64,000 nucleotides of DNA from an uncultured Polaribacter sp. (GCF_947497125.1 NZ_CANMFI010000003.1:124001-188000); one strand, 5' to 3'. Positions 1-11,176 are shown, counted from the first letter of the stretch. Numbers and translations are program-made. Notes: generated by a model from the letters alone, not told the origin.

Positions 1-1
1 A

Positions 2-1015
2 ATTGTTATGTGGTTTAACCCAATGATTTATTTGTATCAGAAAAGAATTACACTAATACACGAATATATTTCTGATGAAGTTGCTATGAAGTCTAGTAGT
101 AAAGACATCTATATAAATAATTTGCTCACCAATTTTTTTCAGGTAGAAAACATTGCTTTTATAAATCAGTTTTACAAACAAAGTTTAATTAAAAAAAGAA
201 TTATTATGATGAAGAAAAAACAATCAAAAAAAATGAATCAATTAAAGTATTTATTATTAATCCCTGTGCTATTTGCGATGCTTTTCTATACAGCATGCTC
301 AGACGATGTGTCTAGTGTTGATGTTGTTTCAAAAAAAGAAATTCAAACAATGTTTAGGGTTAAAGACGGTAATCTAGTCGGTAATAAAGGAACAAAGGAA
401 ACTTATTTAGATTCTTATATTGGTATTACAACTCCGGTAAATGCAACTGAAATTGAATATAAAGATTTATCTAGTTTAGAAAGAAATGAATTTGAATTAT
501 TTGATATTAAACGTAAAGAAATTTTAAATAATTCATCATATACTAACCTTATTAGTTTTAAATTCTATAAAATGCCTAATGGTAGAAATGCGTCTGCTAT
601 GGTTTTTGATATTGAAAAAATGAAAAATGTTATTCCTAAAAATGATGATATCATAGAAACAGAAGTAGAAGAAGTTTCTTTTGTAGTAATCGATAAAGCT
701 CCTACTTTTCCTGGCTGTGATTCTGGTGATAAAAAATGTTTCTCTAAAATGGTTCAAAAACATTTTTCTAGAAATTTTGATTCTAATTTACCCAATAAAC
801 TAGGGTTAGAATCTGGGAAGAAAAGAATTTTTATACGTTTTAAAATTGATAAAAATGGAAGTGTGGTAGATGTTAAAGCAAGAGCACCCCATATAAAATT
901 AAAAGAAGAAGTACTTAGAGTTATGAATACTTTACCTAAAATGACACCAGGCGAGCACAAAGGAGAAAAGATGATTGTTAAGTATTCGATCCCGTTTACT
1001 ATTATTATAGAATAA
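2..1015 (+). CDS. M56 (BlaR1-type) peptidase with TonB-like C-terminus, 5' truncated
   Basis: The reading frame is already open at the window edge (Ile-Val precede the first ATG at 8), so only the C-terminal part is seen. Visible residues 1-60 look like the end of the M56/BlaR1 metalloprotease domain: WFNPMIYLYQKR, then HEYISDEVA, the usual region after the zinc site. A membrane helix follows (about residues 78-95, LLLIPVLFAMLFYTAC). The last 100 residues are a periplasmic TonB C-terminal-like domain (FPGC start, KKRIFIRFKIDKNGSVVDV, IPFTI end). Flavobacteria commonly have such M56-TonB proteins, usually beside a BlaI-type repressor, which would lie upstream of the window. The likely role is transmembrane sensing or energy coupling, but the substrate is unknown. 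Confidence 0.8.
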   Translation: MVMWFNPMIYLYQKRITLIHEYISDEVAMKSSSKDIYINNLLTNFFQVENIAFINQFYKQSLIKKRIIMMKKKQSKKMNQLKYLLLIPVLFAMLFYTACSDDVSSVDVVSKKEIQTMFRVKDGNLVGNKGTKETYLDSYIGITTPVNATEIEYKDLSSLERNEFELFDIKRKEILNNSSYTNLISFKFYKMPNGRNASAMVFDIEKMKNVIPKNDDIIETEVEEVSFVVIDKAPTFPGCDSGDKKCFSKMVQKHFSRNFDSNLPNKLGLESGKKRIFIRFKIDKNGSVVDVKARAPHIKLKEEVLRVMNTLPKMTPGEHKGEKMIVKYSIPFTIIIE

Positions 1016-1062
1016 AGATTTGTTATGAAAAAGAAAATTTTAGTGCTATGATTATTTGAAAG

Positions 1063-1100
1063 GATAAAAGTCGAGATTTGTATTTCGACTTTTATCTTTT
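1063..1100. terminator. Hairpin terminator after the M56/TonB gene
   Basis: A perfect 12-bp stem pairs 1063-1074 with 1085-1096 around a 10-nt loop and is followed by TTTT. It lies about 50 bp after the stop codon at 1015 and separates this gene from the lipoprotein gene at 1165. Confidence 0.75.
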
Positions 1101-1164
1101 AATGTATTAAATGTAAGTGTGTAAAGTCGCTAAAGTTTTGTAATTTCACGTTTTAAATTAAAAT

Positions 1165-1644
1165 ATGTATTTACGGATTTACAGCTTTTTACTGCTGATT
1201 TTTTTATGCACTTCATGTAATAAATTTTCTTTAAATAAAAGTAAGTTATATAATCAGTCATTAGATACCATAGTGAATTTTACCTCTGTAGATACCTATC
1301 CGTCCTTTAAAGAATGCTATTCTATTATAGATAAAACAAACAAAACGGATTGTTTTAGAACTACCATTCATCAAAAAATAGGAGCAGAGTTAAGTCAGTT
1401 TTCATTTTTAGTTAAAGACACTATTTCAGAAACAATTACTGTAAATGTAATAATCAATTCTAAAGGAAAAATTATTTTAGACGACATCCAATCCTCAGAA
1501 AACATAACAACCACTTTTTCTACATTAGATAGTATTTTAAAAGTTAGTATACAGAACTTGCCAACTATATATCCGGCAATTAAAAGAGGAATTCCAGTAA
1601 CTACTAAATACAGTTTACCAATAAGAATACAGTTAAAAGAGTAA
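1165..1644 (+). CDS. TonB-C-like lipoprotein
   Basis: This 159-residue protein has a lipoprotein signal peptide (hydrophobic residues 5-16, then CTSCNK, lipid-anchored Cys near residue 18). The rest resembles the periplasmic TonB C-terminal fold at the end of the preceding gene: YPSFKEC near the start of the domain, a central TITVNVIINSKGKI strand pair and a final TTKYSLPIRIQL strand. Shared elements are a Pxx-C segment, a ...V.INxxGKI... strand and a closing S(I/L)P(F/I) strand. It therefore probably derives from the same family as the upstream M56-TonB protein. A separate terminator at 1063-1100 suggests its own transcription. No partner can be named. Confidence 0.65.
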   Translation: MYLRIYSFLLLIFLCTSCNKFSLNKSKLYNQSLDTIVNFTSVDTYPSFKECYSIIDKTNKTDCFRTTIHQKIGAELSQFSFLVKDTISETITVNVIINSKGKIILDDIQSSENITTTFSTLDSILKVSIQNLPTIYPAIKRGIPVTTKYSLPIRIQLKE

Positions 1645-1693
1645 TTTTTTAAGGTATCAAGTTTATTTTACAAGTTTCGCCTTTTAAATAAAG

Positions 1694-1733
1694 AATCTCA
1701 TAGAAAATCAAAATACTGATTTTTTATGAGATT
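1694..1733. terminator. Bidirectional terminator between convergent genes
   Basis: A 17-bp stem with one G-U pair joins 1694-1710 to 1717-1733 around a 6-nt loop. It lies between the lipoprotein gene and the oppositely oriented obg gene, with A/T runs on both sides, so it could serve both. Confidence 0.75.
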
Positions 1734-1763
1734 TTTAATTTCTTCAAAAAGACACTTTTGTAT

Positions 1764-2753
1764 TTAGTTTAACATTTCCCAAAGTTTGTCTTTCAATTCT
1801 TGTAAACCAATTTCTGCAACCGAAGAAATAAAGATTGTTTTAACCTCTTTTGGTAATTCTGCTTTAATTTCTTCCTGAAGTTCAGCGTCTAACATGTCTG
1901 TTTTAGAAATGGCCAATAAACGCTCTTTGTCTAACAACTCTGGATTGTGTTTTTTAAGCTCATTTAATAGAATTTCGTATTCTTTATTAATATCATCACT
2001 ATCAGCAGGAATTAAGAATAATAGGGCAGAGTTACGCTCTATATGACGTAAAAAACGATGTCCTAAACCTTTACCTTCGGCAGCGCCTTCTATAATACCG
2101 GGTATGTCTGCAATTACAAATGTTTGATGATTTCTATGTTCAACAATACCTAAATTTGGTTTAAGTGTAGTAAAAGCATAGTCTGCAATTTTGGGTTTTG
2201 CAGCGGTTAAAACAGATAATAAGGTAGATTTACCGGCGTTTGGAAAACCAACCAAACCTACGTCTGCTAATAGTTTTAATTCCATTCTAAACCAACCATC
2301 AAAGCCATCCATACCTGGTTGTGCATATCTTGGTGTTTGGTTAGTAGATGATTTAAAATTCCAGTTACCCAAACCGCCTTTACCACCACGTAGTAAAACT
2401 ACTTCTTTTTGGTGTTCTGTAATTTCTACAATTACTTCGTCTGTATCTGCGTCTTTAATAATAGTCCCCAAGGGTACATCAATAAAAATATCTTTAGCAT
2501 CTGCACCAGAACTTCTACTTGCGCTTCCAGAACCACCACTTTCTGCTCTAAAATGACGTTTAAATTTAAGGTGAAACAGGGTCCACATATTTTTATCGCC
2601 ACGTAAAATTATATGACCGCCTCTACCGCCATCACCACCATCAGGACCTCCTTTGGTAATAAATTTTTCTCTATGTAAATGCATAGATCCTTGTCCTCCT
2701 TTACCAGAAGAAGCGTATATTTTTATATAGTCTACAAAGTTTCCTTCAGTCAT
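1764..2753 (-). CDS. obg: GTPase Obg/CgtA
   Basis: Obg is a ribosome-associated GTPase needed for 50S assembly and stress signalling. The start [13 protein letters not shown] is typical. Residues 1-160 form the glycine-rich Obg fold ([40 protein letters not shown]). The G domain follows, with the P-loop GFPNAGKST, the switch region [16 protein letters not shown] and the G4 motif SKTD. At 329 residues it lacks the C-terminal OCT domain of some Gram-positive homologues, as usual in Bacteroidota. It lies about 87 bp downstream of hpt-adk on the same strand; the spacer between them is one of the low-complexity, partly palindromic spacers seen elsewhere in this genome. Confidence 0.97.
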   Translation of the reverse strand: MTEGNFVDYIKIYASSGKGGQGSMHLHREKFITKGGPDGGDGGRGGHIILRGDKNMWTLFHLKFKRHFRAESGGSGSASRSSGADAKDIFIDVPLGTIIKDADTDEVIVEITEHQKEVVLLRGGKGGLGNWNFKSSTNQTPRYAQPGMDGFDGWFRMELKLLADVGLVGFPNAGKSTLLSVLTAAKPKIADYAFTTLKPNLGIVEHRNHQTFVIADIPGIIEGAAEGKGLGHRFLRHIERNSALLFLIPADSDDINKEYEILLNELKKHNPELLDKERLLAISKTDMLDAELQEEIKAELPKEVKTIFISSVAEIGLQELKDKLWEMLN

Positions 2754-2840
2754 TTTTATTGTGTAATTGTGTAATTCTTATTTGTGTGTAATTGTTTGTT
2801 TTTAGCTTAAACAATTAAACGCTTAAATAGTTACACTTTT

Positions 2841-3959
2841 TTATAATTTATCAAATACTGTTGCAAGACGTTGTGTAATATCTTCTATAGATCCTACACC
2901 ATTTACCCCATAGTATTTTTCTTGTGCGTTAAAATAGTCTTTTAAAACAGCTGTTTTTGTATTATATTCGTTAAAACGATTTCTAATTTTAGCTTCATCA
3001 GTATCGTCTGCTCTTCCGCTTGTTTTGCCTCTTTCTAGTAACCTTTCTACCAATAAATCTTCAGGTACTTCTAAAGCAATCATTGCATTTATTTGTTCGC
3101 CTTTTTCCGCTAAAAATGTATCTAAAGCTTCTGCTTGAGATTCTGTTCTTGGAAAACCATCAAAAATAAATCCATTCGCATCTGTATTTTTTTCTACTTC
3201 TGCTTTTAACATATTAATAGTTACTTGGTCTGGTACAAGATTTCCTTCATCCATATATTTTTTTGCCAATAACCCTAATTCTGTTTTATTTTTGATATTA
3301 AAACGGAAAACATCACCTGTAGAAATGTGAACTAATTGATACATTTCTTTTAAAAATTCTGCTTGTGTTCCTTTCCCCGCTCCTGGAGGGCCAAATAATA
3401 CGATGTTTTTCATTTTAGGTTGTGTTGTTAGTTGATATATCTCTGAGTAATTTCTACCCAAGCCATTGTAATCTAATCCGTAGCCAACAATAAATTTATC
3501 TTCAATACTTTTTCCGATATAGTTGATTGGTAATTCTTTTTTAAAGACCGTTGGTTTAAAAAATAAGGTTACAACTTTTAATTCTTTTACGTTTTTGTTT
3601 CTAAAGATATTGTAAATTTCTTGAAGTGTGTTTCCGGTGTCTATAATATCTTCTAAAATAACAACCGTTCTGCCGGTTAAATCTTCATTTATACCAACTA
3701 ATTCTTTTACATTTTCTGTAGATGATGTGCCGCTGTACGAAGCTAATTTTACAAAAGAAACTTCACAATCTCCATTAAACTCTCTTATAAAATCTGCTGC
3801 AAATAAAAAGCAACCATTTAATATACCTACAAAAATAGGAACTTCATTTTTGGGTAAATCTGCTTTTACTTGTGTTGCTAAATGTTTTACCGCTTTAGCA
3901 ATTTCTGCTTGGTTTACGTAAGGTTTAAAGTGTAAATCTTGAAGTTTAATAATGCTCAT
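2841..3959 (-). CDS. Hypoxanthine phosphoribosyltransferase-adenylate kinase fusion
   Basis: This 372-residue protein joins two purine enzymes. Residues 1-180 are a hypoxanthine phosphoribosyltransferase with the PRPP-binding motif VVILEDIIDTG and the substrate-side motif VGYGLDYNGLGRN. Residues 183-372 are adenylate kinase, starting with its own MKNIVLFGPPGAGKGT (P-loop) and containing DGFPRT and the lid ERLLERGKTSGRADDT. The lid lacks the four zinc-binding cysteines. The two units would recycle hypoxanthine to IMP and balance AMP/ATP/ADP. The start ATG overlaps, as TAATG, the stop of a decayed ORF6N-type tail. A preserved Met at residue 183 means adenylate kinase could also be made alone by internal initiation, which is inference. 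Confidence 0.95.
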   Translation of the reverse strand: MSIIKLQDLHFKPYVNQAEIAKAVKHLATQVKADLPKNEVPIFVGILNGCFLFAADFIREFNGDCEVSFVKLASYSGTSSTENVKELVGINEDLTGRTVVILEDIIDTGNTLQEIYNIFRNKNVKELKVVTLFFKPTVFKKELPINYIGKSIEDKFIVGYGLDYNGLGRNYSEIYQLTTQPKMKNIVLFGPPGAGKGTQAEFLKEMYQLVHISTGDVFRFNIKNKTELGLLAKKYMDEGNLVPDQVTINMLKAEVEKNTDANGFIFDGFPRTESQAEALDTFLAEKGEQINAMIALEVPEDLLVERLLERGKTSGRADDTDEAKIRNRFNEYNTKTAVLKDYFNAQEKYYGVNGVGSIEDITQRLATVFDKL

Positions 3960-4129
3960 TATTTATAACCGATTCTTTTGGGTTCTTTTTTCTGTTTTTG
4001 GGTCTAACAAATAACGCATTACTGTAAACACCTTTGCAATTTTTCGATTTCATTTTCATTCAATTGAAATATGAAATCTTCTGGAAAACTATCTATCTTT
4101 CTATTTCTCTGTATAATTTTAAATTCCAT
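3959..4129 (-). pseudogene. Relic of an ORF6N-domain gene
   Basis: On the minus strand an ATG at 4129 opens a 36-codon frame whose middle reads QRNRKIDSFPEDFIFQLNEN. This matches the core ORF6N signature (K/RRNxxRFPEDFMFQL) of phage-type regulators. It stops at 4019. Just downstream, in another frame, comes KKEPKRIGYK and a stop, which matches the usual C-terminal end of Bacteroidota ORF6N proteins. About 80% of the gene is therefore missing, leaving the two ends joined. The stop of the tail (3959-3961) shares bases with the start of hpt-adk. The small size and shifted frames rule out an intact product. Confidence 0.6.
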
Positions 4130-4175
4130 AGTAAGAATTTTTACAAATATACTAGGTATTTATGAAATGAAAAAC

Positions 4176-4221
4176 CCGTTTTCTTGTGCGTTACCGAAGT
4201 AGCTTCGGCACAAGAAAACGG
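4176..4221 (-). terminator. secDF terminator
   Basis: A perfect 14-bp stem pairs 4176-4189 with 4208-4221 and has a second small hairpin (CCGAAG/CTTCGG type) in its loop. On the minus strand it is followed by a T run and lies 24 bp after the secDF stop. Confidence 0.85.
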
Positions 4222-4244
4222 ACTTTTATAATTGATAGAAAAAT

Positions 4245-7220
4245 TTATTTTTTCTTTTCTTCTTTTTTAGAAGTATCAAACATAATTGGTGTTGCCACAA
4301 ATAATGAAGAGTACGTACCAACTGCAACTCCTACTATAAGAGCAAACATAAACCCTTTAATAGAATCTCCACCAAATAAGAAGATTACAATCATTACTAA
4401 TAATGTAGTTAAAGATGTATTTATGGTTCTTCCTAAAGTAGAGCTTAATGCTTTGTCTACTACTTCGCTATATTTCCAGTTAGAATGGCTACTTGCAAAT
4501 TCTCTAATTCTATCAAAAATTACCACAGTATCATTTAATGAGTAACCAACTACGGTTAGAATTGCTGCTATAAATGATTGTCCTATTTCCATATCAAAAG
4601 GCATAAAACTATACGTTATAGAGAATACACCTAATACAATTAAAACATCATGAAAAACTGCAACTACAGCTCCGATAGAGAAAGATACTTTTCTAAAACG
4701 TAATAAGATGTATAAGAAAACCACTAATAAAGATCCTAAAACGGCATACAATGCAGATGTTTTAATATCATCGGCAATGGTAGGTTCTACTTTCATATAG
4801 CTCATTACACCAGCTCCTTGTTTTTCGAAACCTGGCTTAAAGTTTTCATAAGACGTAGTTCCTAAATACGATTTTAATCCAGTAAATAATGCAGTTTGTA
4901 CTGTTTCATCTACTTCTTGTCCTTCTTCTTCAATTTTATATACAGTAGTAATTTTTAGTTGTCTGTCAGAACCATAAGTTTTAACCTCTGGTGCAGTACC
5001 AAATACTTCTTTTAAAGAACCTGCAACTTCTGTAGCACTCATTGTTTGGTCGAAACGAACTACATAAGAACGCCCTCCTTTAAAGTCTACTCCTTGCTTT
5101 AATCCGATAGAAAAAATAGATACAAGTCCTGCAACTATAATCGCACCAGAAATTACGTAAGCAATTTTACGTTTCTTTAAAAATGATACATTAATATTCT
5201 GAAACCATCCTTTAGATACTGAAGTATTAAATGTTAAGTTACCACCTTTATTAACTGCTTTGTCAATTAAAATACGCGTAATAAATACTGCTGTAAATAA
5301 TGAAGTAGCAATACCGATCATTAATGTTAATGCAAAACCTTTAATTGGTCCTGTACCAAAAACATATAATATTATACCTGTTAAAAGAGTTGTAATGTTT
5401 GCATCTATAATTGCAGATAATGCTCCTTTTATAGAGAAACCTTCTTCTACAGATTGTTTTAATCCTTTTTTAAGACCTAAACCTTCTTTAATTCTTTCGA
5501 AGATAATAACGTTAGCATCTACAGACATACCAATTGTTAAGATAATACCTGCAATACCAGGTAGTGTTAACACAGCGTTGAATGAAGCTAAAATTCCGAA
5601 GATAAATAAGATGTTTACTACTAAGGCAACATCTGCATAAATACCCGCTTTACCATAGTATAAAACCATCCAAAGTAAAACTAGTAAAATTGCTAATCCG
5701 AAAGAAAGGAAACTTGCGTCTATTGCTTCTTGACCTAATGATGGCCCAACAACTTCTGCTTGAATAATTCTTGCTGCAGCTGGTAATTTACCAGCCTTTA
5801 ATACTGTAGAAATATCTTCTGCTTCTGCAATAGTCATGCTTCCACCAGAAATAGAGGTTCTACCACCTGTAATAGGTGTGTTTACCGAAGGAGCAGTGTA
5901 TACATAGTTGTCTAAAACAACGGCAACAAACTTCCCTTGATTGTCGGTAGTCATTTTAGCCCATTGCTTCGTACCAGAACTATTCATAGTCATGCTAACT
6001 TCTGGCTTGTTTAACTGGTCAAATACTTGAGCAGCATCTAAAATTACATCACCTTCAATAGTTGCTTTACCAGATCTATTTCCTTTGATAGCATATAAGC
6101 CAATTAATTCTGATCCGTCTGCACCTTTATTCGATTTATAATCCCATAAAAACTGAACGTATTTTAATTCGTTAGGCAATAATGCTCTAACTTCTTTTTT
6201 GTTCAATAGGTCGTTTACAGTAGCAGTATCTAAAACTCTTGCTTGCCCTACCAAAGAACTCATTTGTTGTTGAGATTGTGCTACGTTAGGAAAAAAGTAC
6301 GTAAATAAGTTTTTCTGAGCAACATTAGTCGAATCTGCAGATTCACCTAATAAATCGTCAATATCATCTTTTTTAATAGTGTCAATTGCTTTTTCTAAAA
6401 CAGTATCATCTTTTAATATTTCAGCAATTTTACCGTTTGCTTCAAAAAAGAAATTTTGTACTTCAGCATTTGTATATACTTCCCAGAATTGTAATTCTGC
6501 TTTACTAGTAATTAACTTTGTAACACGCTCGATATCTTTAGCACCAGGTAGTTCTATTTGAATTCTACCAGAGTTACCAATTCTTTGAATGTTAGGTTGT
6601 GTAACACCAAATTTGTCTATTCTACTTCTTAAAACTTCAAAGGCAGTACCTATAGAGCTGTTAATTTCTTCTTGTAAAGTTACTTTAACAGTGGCGTTTT
6701 CTTCGTTAAAAGAAATTTTTTCACTTAATGCTTTTGTTCCAAATATAGAAGGATCACTTAATTTTGTGTCTCCAGCAATTTTTTCGAATTCTTCAAAAAA
6801 TAAGTCTAAATAATTAGCATTATCATTTTTTTGAGCTTCATCTGCTGCTTCTAAAGCTTGATTAAAAGCGATGTTTTTAGAGTCGTTAGCTAAGCTTTTT
6901 AAAACTTCTTTTACAGAAACTTGTAAAATAGCGTTAATACCACCTTTAAGATCAAGACCAAGATTCATTTCTTTGTCTTTTACATCATTATAGCTGTATT
7001 TTGTAATACCTAAATCTATAATTTCTTTATTGGCAAGACTATCTAAGTACTTTCTTTCTAAAGTAGCTCTTTGTCTTGCGTTTTTATCAGCACCTTTACT
7101 ATTAGCATATTCTACAGCATTGTCTTCAACTTTGTTAGCTAAAAATGTAAATGATAATTGATACAAACTCACTAATCCAAAAAGGATTGCGAATAATTTA
7201 ATAAGTCCTTTGTTTTGCAT
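4245..7220 (-). CDS. secDF: Protein translocase subunit SecDF (fused)
   Basis: This 991-residue membrane protein uses the proton gradient to help pull preproteins through SecYEG. Residues 1 to about 640 are SecD: one N-terminal membrane helix (LIKLFAILFGLVSLYQLSF), the motif LGLDLKGGINAILQV, a large periplasmic domain with inserts typical of Bacteroidota, and a helix bundle containing GMSVDANVIIFERIKEGL. From about residue 665 is SecF, beginning near FLKKRKIAYVISG, with QGVDFKGGRSYVVRF and a second bundle containing SLNDTVVIFDRIRE. The fusion of secD and secF is normal for this phylum. The C-terminus is a lysine-rich tail (DTSKKEEKKK). It has its own terminator and is separated from hpt-adk by a gene relic. 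Confidence 0.97.
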   Translation of the reverse strand: MQNKGLIKLFAILFGLVSLYQLSFTFLANKVEDNAVEYANSKGADKNARQRATLERKYLDSLANKEIIDLGITKYSYNDVKDKEMNLGLDLKGGINAILQVSVKEVLKSLANDSKNIAFNQALEAADEAQKNDNANYLDLFFEEFEKIAGDTKLSDPSIFGTKALSEKISFNEENATVKVTLQEEINSSIGTAFEVLRSRIDKFGVTQPNIQRIGNSGRIQIELPGAKDIERVTKLITSKAELQFWEVYTNAEVQNFFFEANGKIAEILKDDTVLEKAIDTIKKDDIDDLLGESADSTNVAQKNLFTYFFPNVAQSQQQMSSLVGQARVLDTATVNDLLNKKEVRALLPNELKYVQFLWDYKSNKGADGSELIGLYAIKGNRSGKATIEGDVILDAAQVFDQLNKPEVSMTMNSSGTKQWAKMTTDNQGKFVAVVLDNYVYTAPSVNTPITGGRTSISGGSMTIAEAEDISTVLKAGKLPAAARIIQAEVVGPSLGQEAIDASFLSFGLAILLVLLWMVLYYGKAGIYADVALVVNILFIFGILASFNAVLTLPGIAGIILTIGMSVDANVIIFERIKEGLGLKKGLKQSVEEGFSIKGALSAIIDANITTLLTGIILYVFGTGPIKGFALTLMIGIATSLFTAVFITRILIDKAVNKGGNLTFNTSVSKGWFQNINVSFLKKRKIAYVISGAIIVAGLVSIFSIGLKQGVDFKGGRSYVVRFDQTMSATEVAGSLKEVFGTAPEVKTYGSDRQLKITTVYKIEEEGQEVDETVQTALFTGLKSYLGTTSYENFKPGFEKQGAGVMSYMKVEPTIADDIKTSALYAVLGSLLVVFLYILLRFRKVSFSIGAVVAVFHDVLIVLGVFSITYSFMPFDMEIGQSFIAAILTVVGYSLNDTVVIFDRIREFASSHSNWKYSEVVDKALSSTLGRTINTSLTTLLVMIVIFLFGGDSIKGFMFALIVGVAVGTYSSLFVATPIMFDTSKKEEKKK

Positions 7221-7411
7221 GTTATTTCTTAATTTATTGACGACTTCTTTTTTTTAAAACGTGCAAATATAGTATTTCAAAGTAGGCCAAGCAATTATTT
7301 TATAATATTTGTGTAACTGTTTTGTAATGTGTTGTTTATTTTGATGCTCTTTAAAAATAGCTCCTTTTTAGTGCTTTTTTTCAAGTTTGCATTGCAATTG
7401 TATCTCAGAAT

Positions 7412-7441
7412 AAAAAAAACCAGCTATAAAGCTGGTTTTTC
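7412..7441 (-). terminator. mdh terminator
   Basis: A short GC-containing stem (ACCAGC at 7419-7424 with GCTGGT at 7431-7436), flanked by A and T runs, lies 24 bp after the mdh stop. Confidence 0.8.
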
Positions 7442-7464
7442 TATCTTATATTAAAAGAAATGTT

Positions 7465-8391
7465 TTACAATTCTAATAAGCCATTTGTTTTAGAAACGCC
7501 TTCTGCAGATTCTTTTAAGTGATTCTTTTCAGCGTCACTTAAGTTAATTTCTACAATACTTTCAATTCCGTTTTTACCTAAAACAACAGGTACACCAATA
7601 CATAAGTCGTTTAGACCAAATTCACCTTCTAACAACGTAGAACATGGGAATATTTTTTTAGTATCACATGCAATTGCTTGTACCATACCAGAAACAGCAG
7701 CCCCAGGAGCATACCAAGCAGAAGTACCTAACAAGCCTGTAAGTGTTGCTCCACCAACTTTGGTGTCTTGTAACACTTGTTCTAATCTTTCTTCAGAAAT
7801 AAATTCTGAAACTGGCACTGAATTACGAGTAGCTAAACGAGTTAAAGGTACCATTCCTTTGTCTGAATGACCGCCAATTACCATACCATCAACATCAGAA
7901 ATAGGCGCACCTAATGCCTCTGCTAATCTGTATTTAAAACGTGCAGAATCTAAAGCACCACCCATACCAATAATTCTGTTTTTAGGTAAACCTGTAGTTT
8001 TGTGTACCAAGTAAGTCATGGTATCCATTGGGTTAGAAACTACAATAATAATGGTGTTTGGAGAATGTTCTATTAAACTAGCCGAAACCATTTTTACAAT
8101 TCCAGCATTAATACCAATTAACTCTTCACGAGTCATACCTGGTTTTCTAGGAATACCAGAGGTAATTACACATACATCTGAGTTTGCCGTTTTAGAATAA
8201 TCGTTTGTGCTTCCTGTAATTTTAGTGTCAAAACTATTTAAAGAGGCTGTTTGCATTAAATCCATTGCTTTACCTTCAGCAAAACCTTCTTTAATATCTA
8301 AAATAACTACTTCAGAAGCAAAATCTTTAATTGCAATATACTCTGCACAACTTGCGCCTACTGCACCTGCACCAACTACTGTAACTTTCAT
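7465..8391 (-). CDS. mdh: Malate dehydrogenase (NAD-dependent, LDH-like type)
   Basis: This 308-residue TCA-cycle enzyme interconverts malate and oxaloacetate. The N-terminus carries the Rossmann motif VVGAGAVGASCAEYI, with Asp in VVILDIKEG as expected for NAD. Substrate-binding arginines lie in GIPRKPGMTREEL and the catalytic His is in IGGHSDKGMVPLTR. The length and these motifs match the short MDH class of Bacteroidota and Chlorobi (citrate-synthase-partner type), not the longer E. coli class. It is monocistronic, with a terminator on its 3' side and a 228-bp gap towards gyrB. Confidence 0.96.
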   Translation of the reverse strand: MKVTVVGAGAVGASCAEYIAIKDFASEVVILDIKEGFAEGKAMDLMQTASLNSFDTKITGSTNDYSKTANSDVCVITSGIPRKPGMTREELIGINAGIVKMVSASLIEHSPNTIIIVVSNPMDTMTYLVHKTTGLPKNRIIGMGGALDSARFKYRLAEALGAPISDVDGMVIGGHSDKGMVPLTRLATRNSVPVSEFISEERLEQVLQDTKVGGATLTGLLGTSAWYAPGAAVSGMVQAIACDTKKIFPCSTLLEGEFGLNDLCIGVPVVLGKNGIESIVEINLSDAEKNHLKESAEGVSKTNGLLEL

Positions 8392-8569
8392 ATTTTTTAT
8401 TTTTTGATTGTTCTTAATTTTCAGCTAAAATACAAATTATACCAGGTACTTTAGTTAAAAGGATGTGAAAATAATAGGCTTAATAATATATTTTTCTTAA
8501 AAATAGGTCTCATTTTTAACGAATGTTAAATGTTACTTTTTTATGAATAATAACTTTTTGTAACAAAAA

Positions 8570-8600
8570 AAGACCTTACCATATGTTTTGGTAAGGTCTT
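8570..8600 (-). terminator. gyrB terminator
   Basis: A perfect 11-bp stem pairs 8570-8580 with 8590-8600 around a 9-nt loop. It is flanked by an A run that becomes the terminal T run on the minus strand, and lies 20 bp after the gyrB stop. Confidence 0.85.
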
Positions 8601-8619
8601 TGTATTTTTAGATGCTTTT

Positions 8620-11006
<2,387 letters not shown>

Positions 11007-11034
11007 TTTGTACCATTAATTCTATATATATTTG
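11007..11034 (+). promoter_or_regulatory. Bacteroidota-type promoter for the Asn leader-gat operon
   Basis: TTTG at 11007-11010 and TATATTTG at 11027-11034 match the -33 TTTG and -7 TAnnTTTG elements of Bacteroidota promoters, with a 16-bp gap (slightly short). The start site would be about 11040, roughly 14 nt before the leader ATG. Confidence 0.55.
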
Positions 11035-11053
11035 CTTTAATAGAATACTATTT

Positions 11054-11101
11054 ATGACACAAAATAACAACAATCGTAATTTCAATAATCCTAATATATA
11101 G
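11054..11101 (+). CDS. Asn-rich leader peptide (15 aa) of the gatCAB-aspS operon
   Basis: The open frame encodes MTQNNNNRNFNNPNI: 8 of 15 residues are Asn (positions 4-7, 9, 11, 12, 14). It begins just after a good promoter and ends 29 bp before a terminator hairpin. Downstream are genes for Asn-tRNA formation. This is the arrangement of ribosome-mediated attenuation: shortage of Asn-tRNA would stall the ribosome on the Asn codons. The Asn codons themselves (11066-11073) are complementary to 11111-11118, and the segment just upstream of that (11106-11112) can pair with the 5' arm of the terminator. I know of no described Asn leader of this kind, but I cannot search. Confidence 0.75.
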   Translation: MTQNNNNRNFNNPNI

Positions 11102-11103
11102 GA

Positions 11104-11156
11104 CTGAAGGTTGTTGTTTAATAATAGATAAAGCCTTCCGAATTCGGAAGGCTTTT
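11104..11156 (+). promoter_or_regulatory. Attenuator (antiterminator segment and terminator) for gatCAB-aspS
   Basis: A perfect 24-nt palindrome at 11131-11154 forms a 10-bp stem with an AATT loop, followed by a T run to 11158: a strong intrinsic terminator before gatC. The competing pairing is 11106-11112 (GAAGGTT) with 11132-11138 (AGCCTTC), 7 bp with one G-U pair. Segment 11109-11118 can instead pair with the Asn codons at 11066-11075. These mutually exclusive 1:2, 2:3 and 3:4 stems are the classic attenuator set. A ribosome finishing the leader (stop at 11099-11101) would cover segment 2 and favour termination. Confidence 0.7.
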
Positions 11157-11176
11157 TTAATTTAAAATTAAAAGAA

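Noticed and set aside
4186..4545. Plus-strand frames opposite secDF, gyrB, obg and trkH
   Set aside because: They are antisense shadows within strongly conserved genes.
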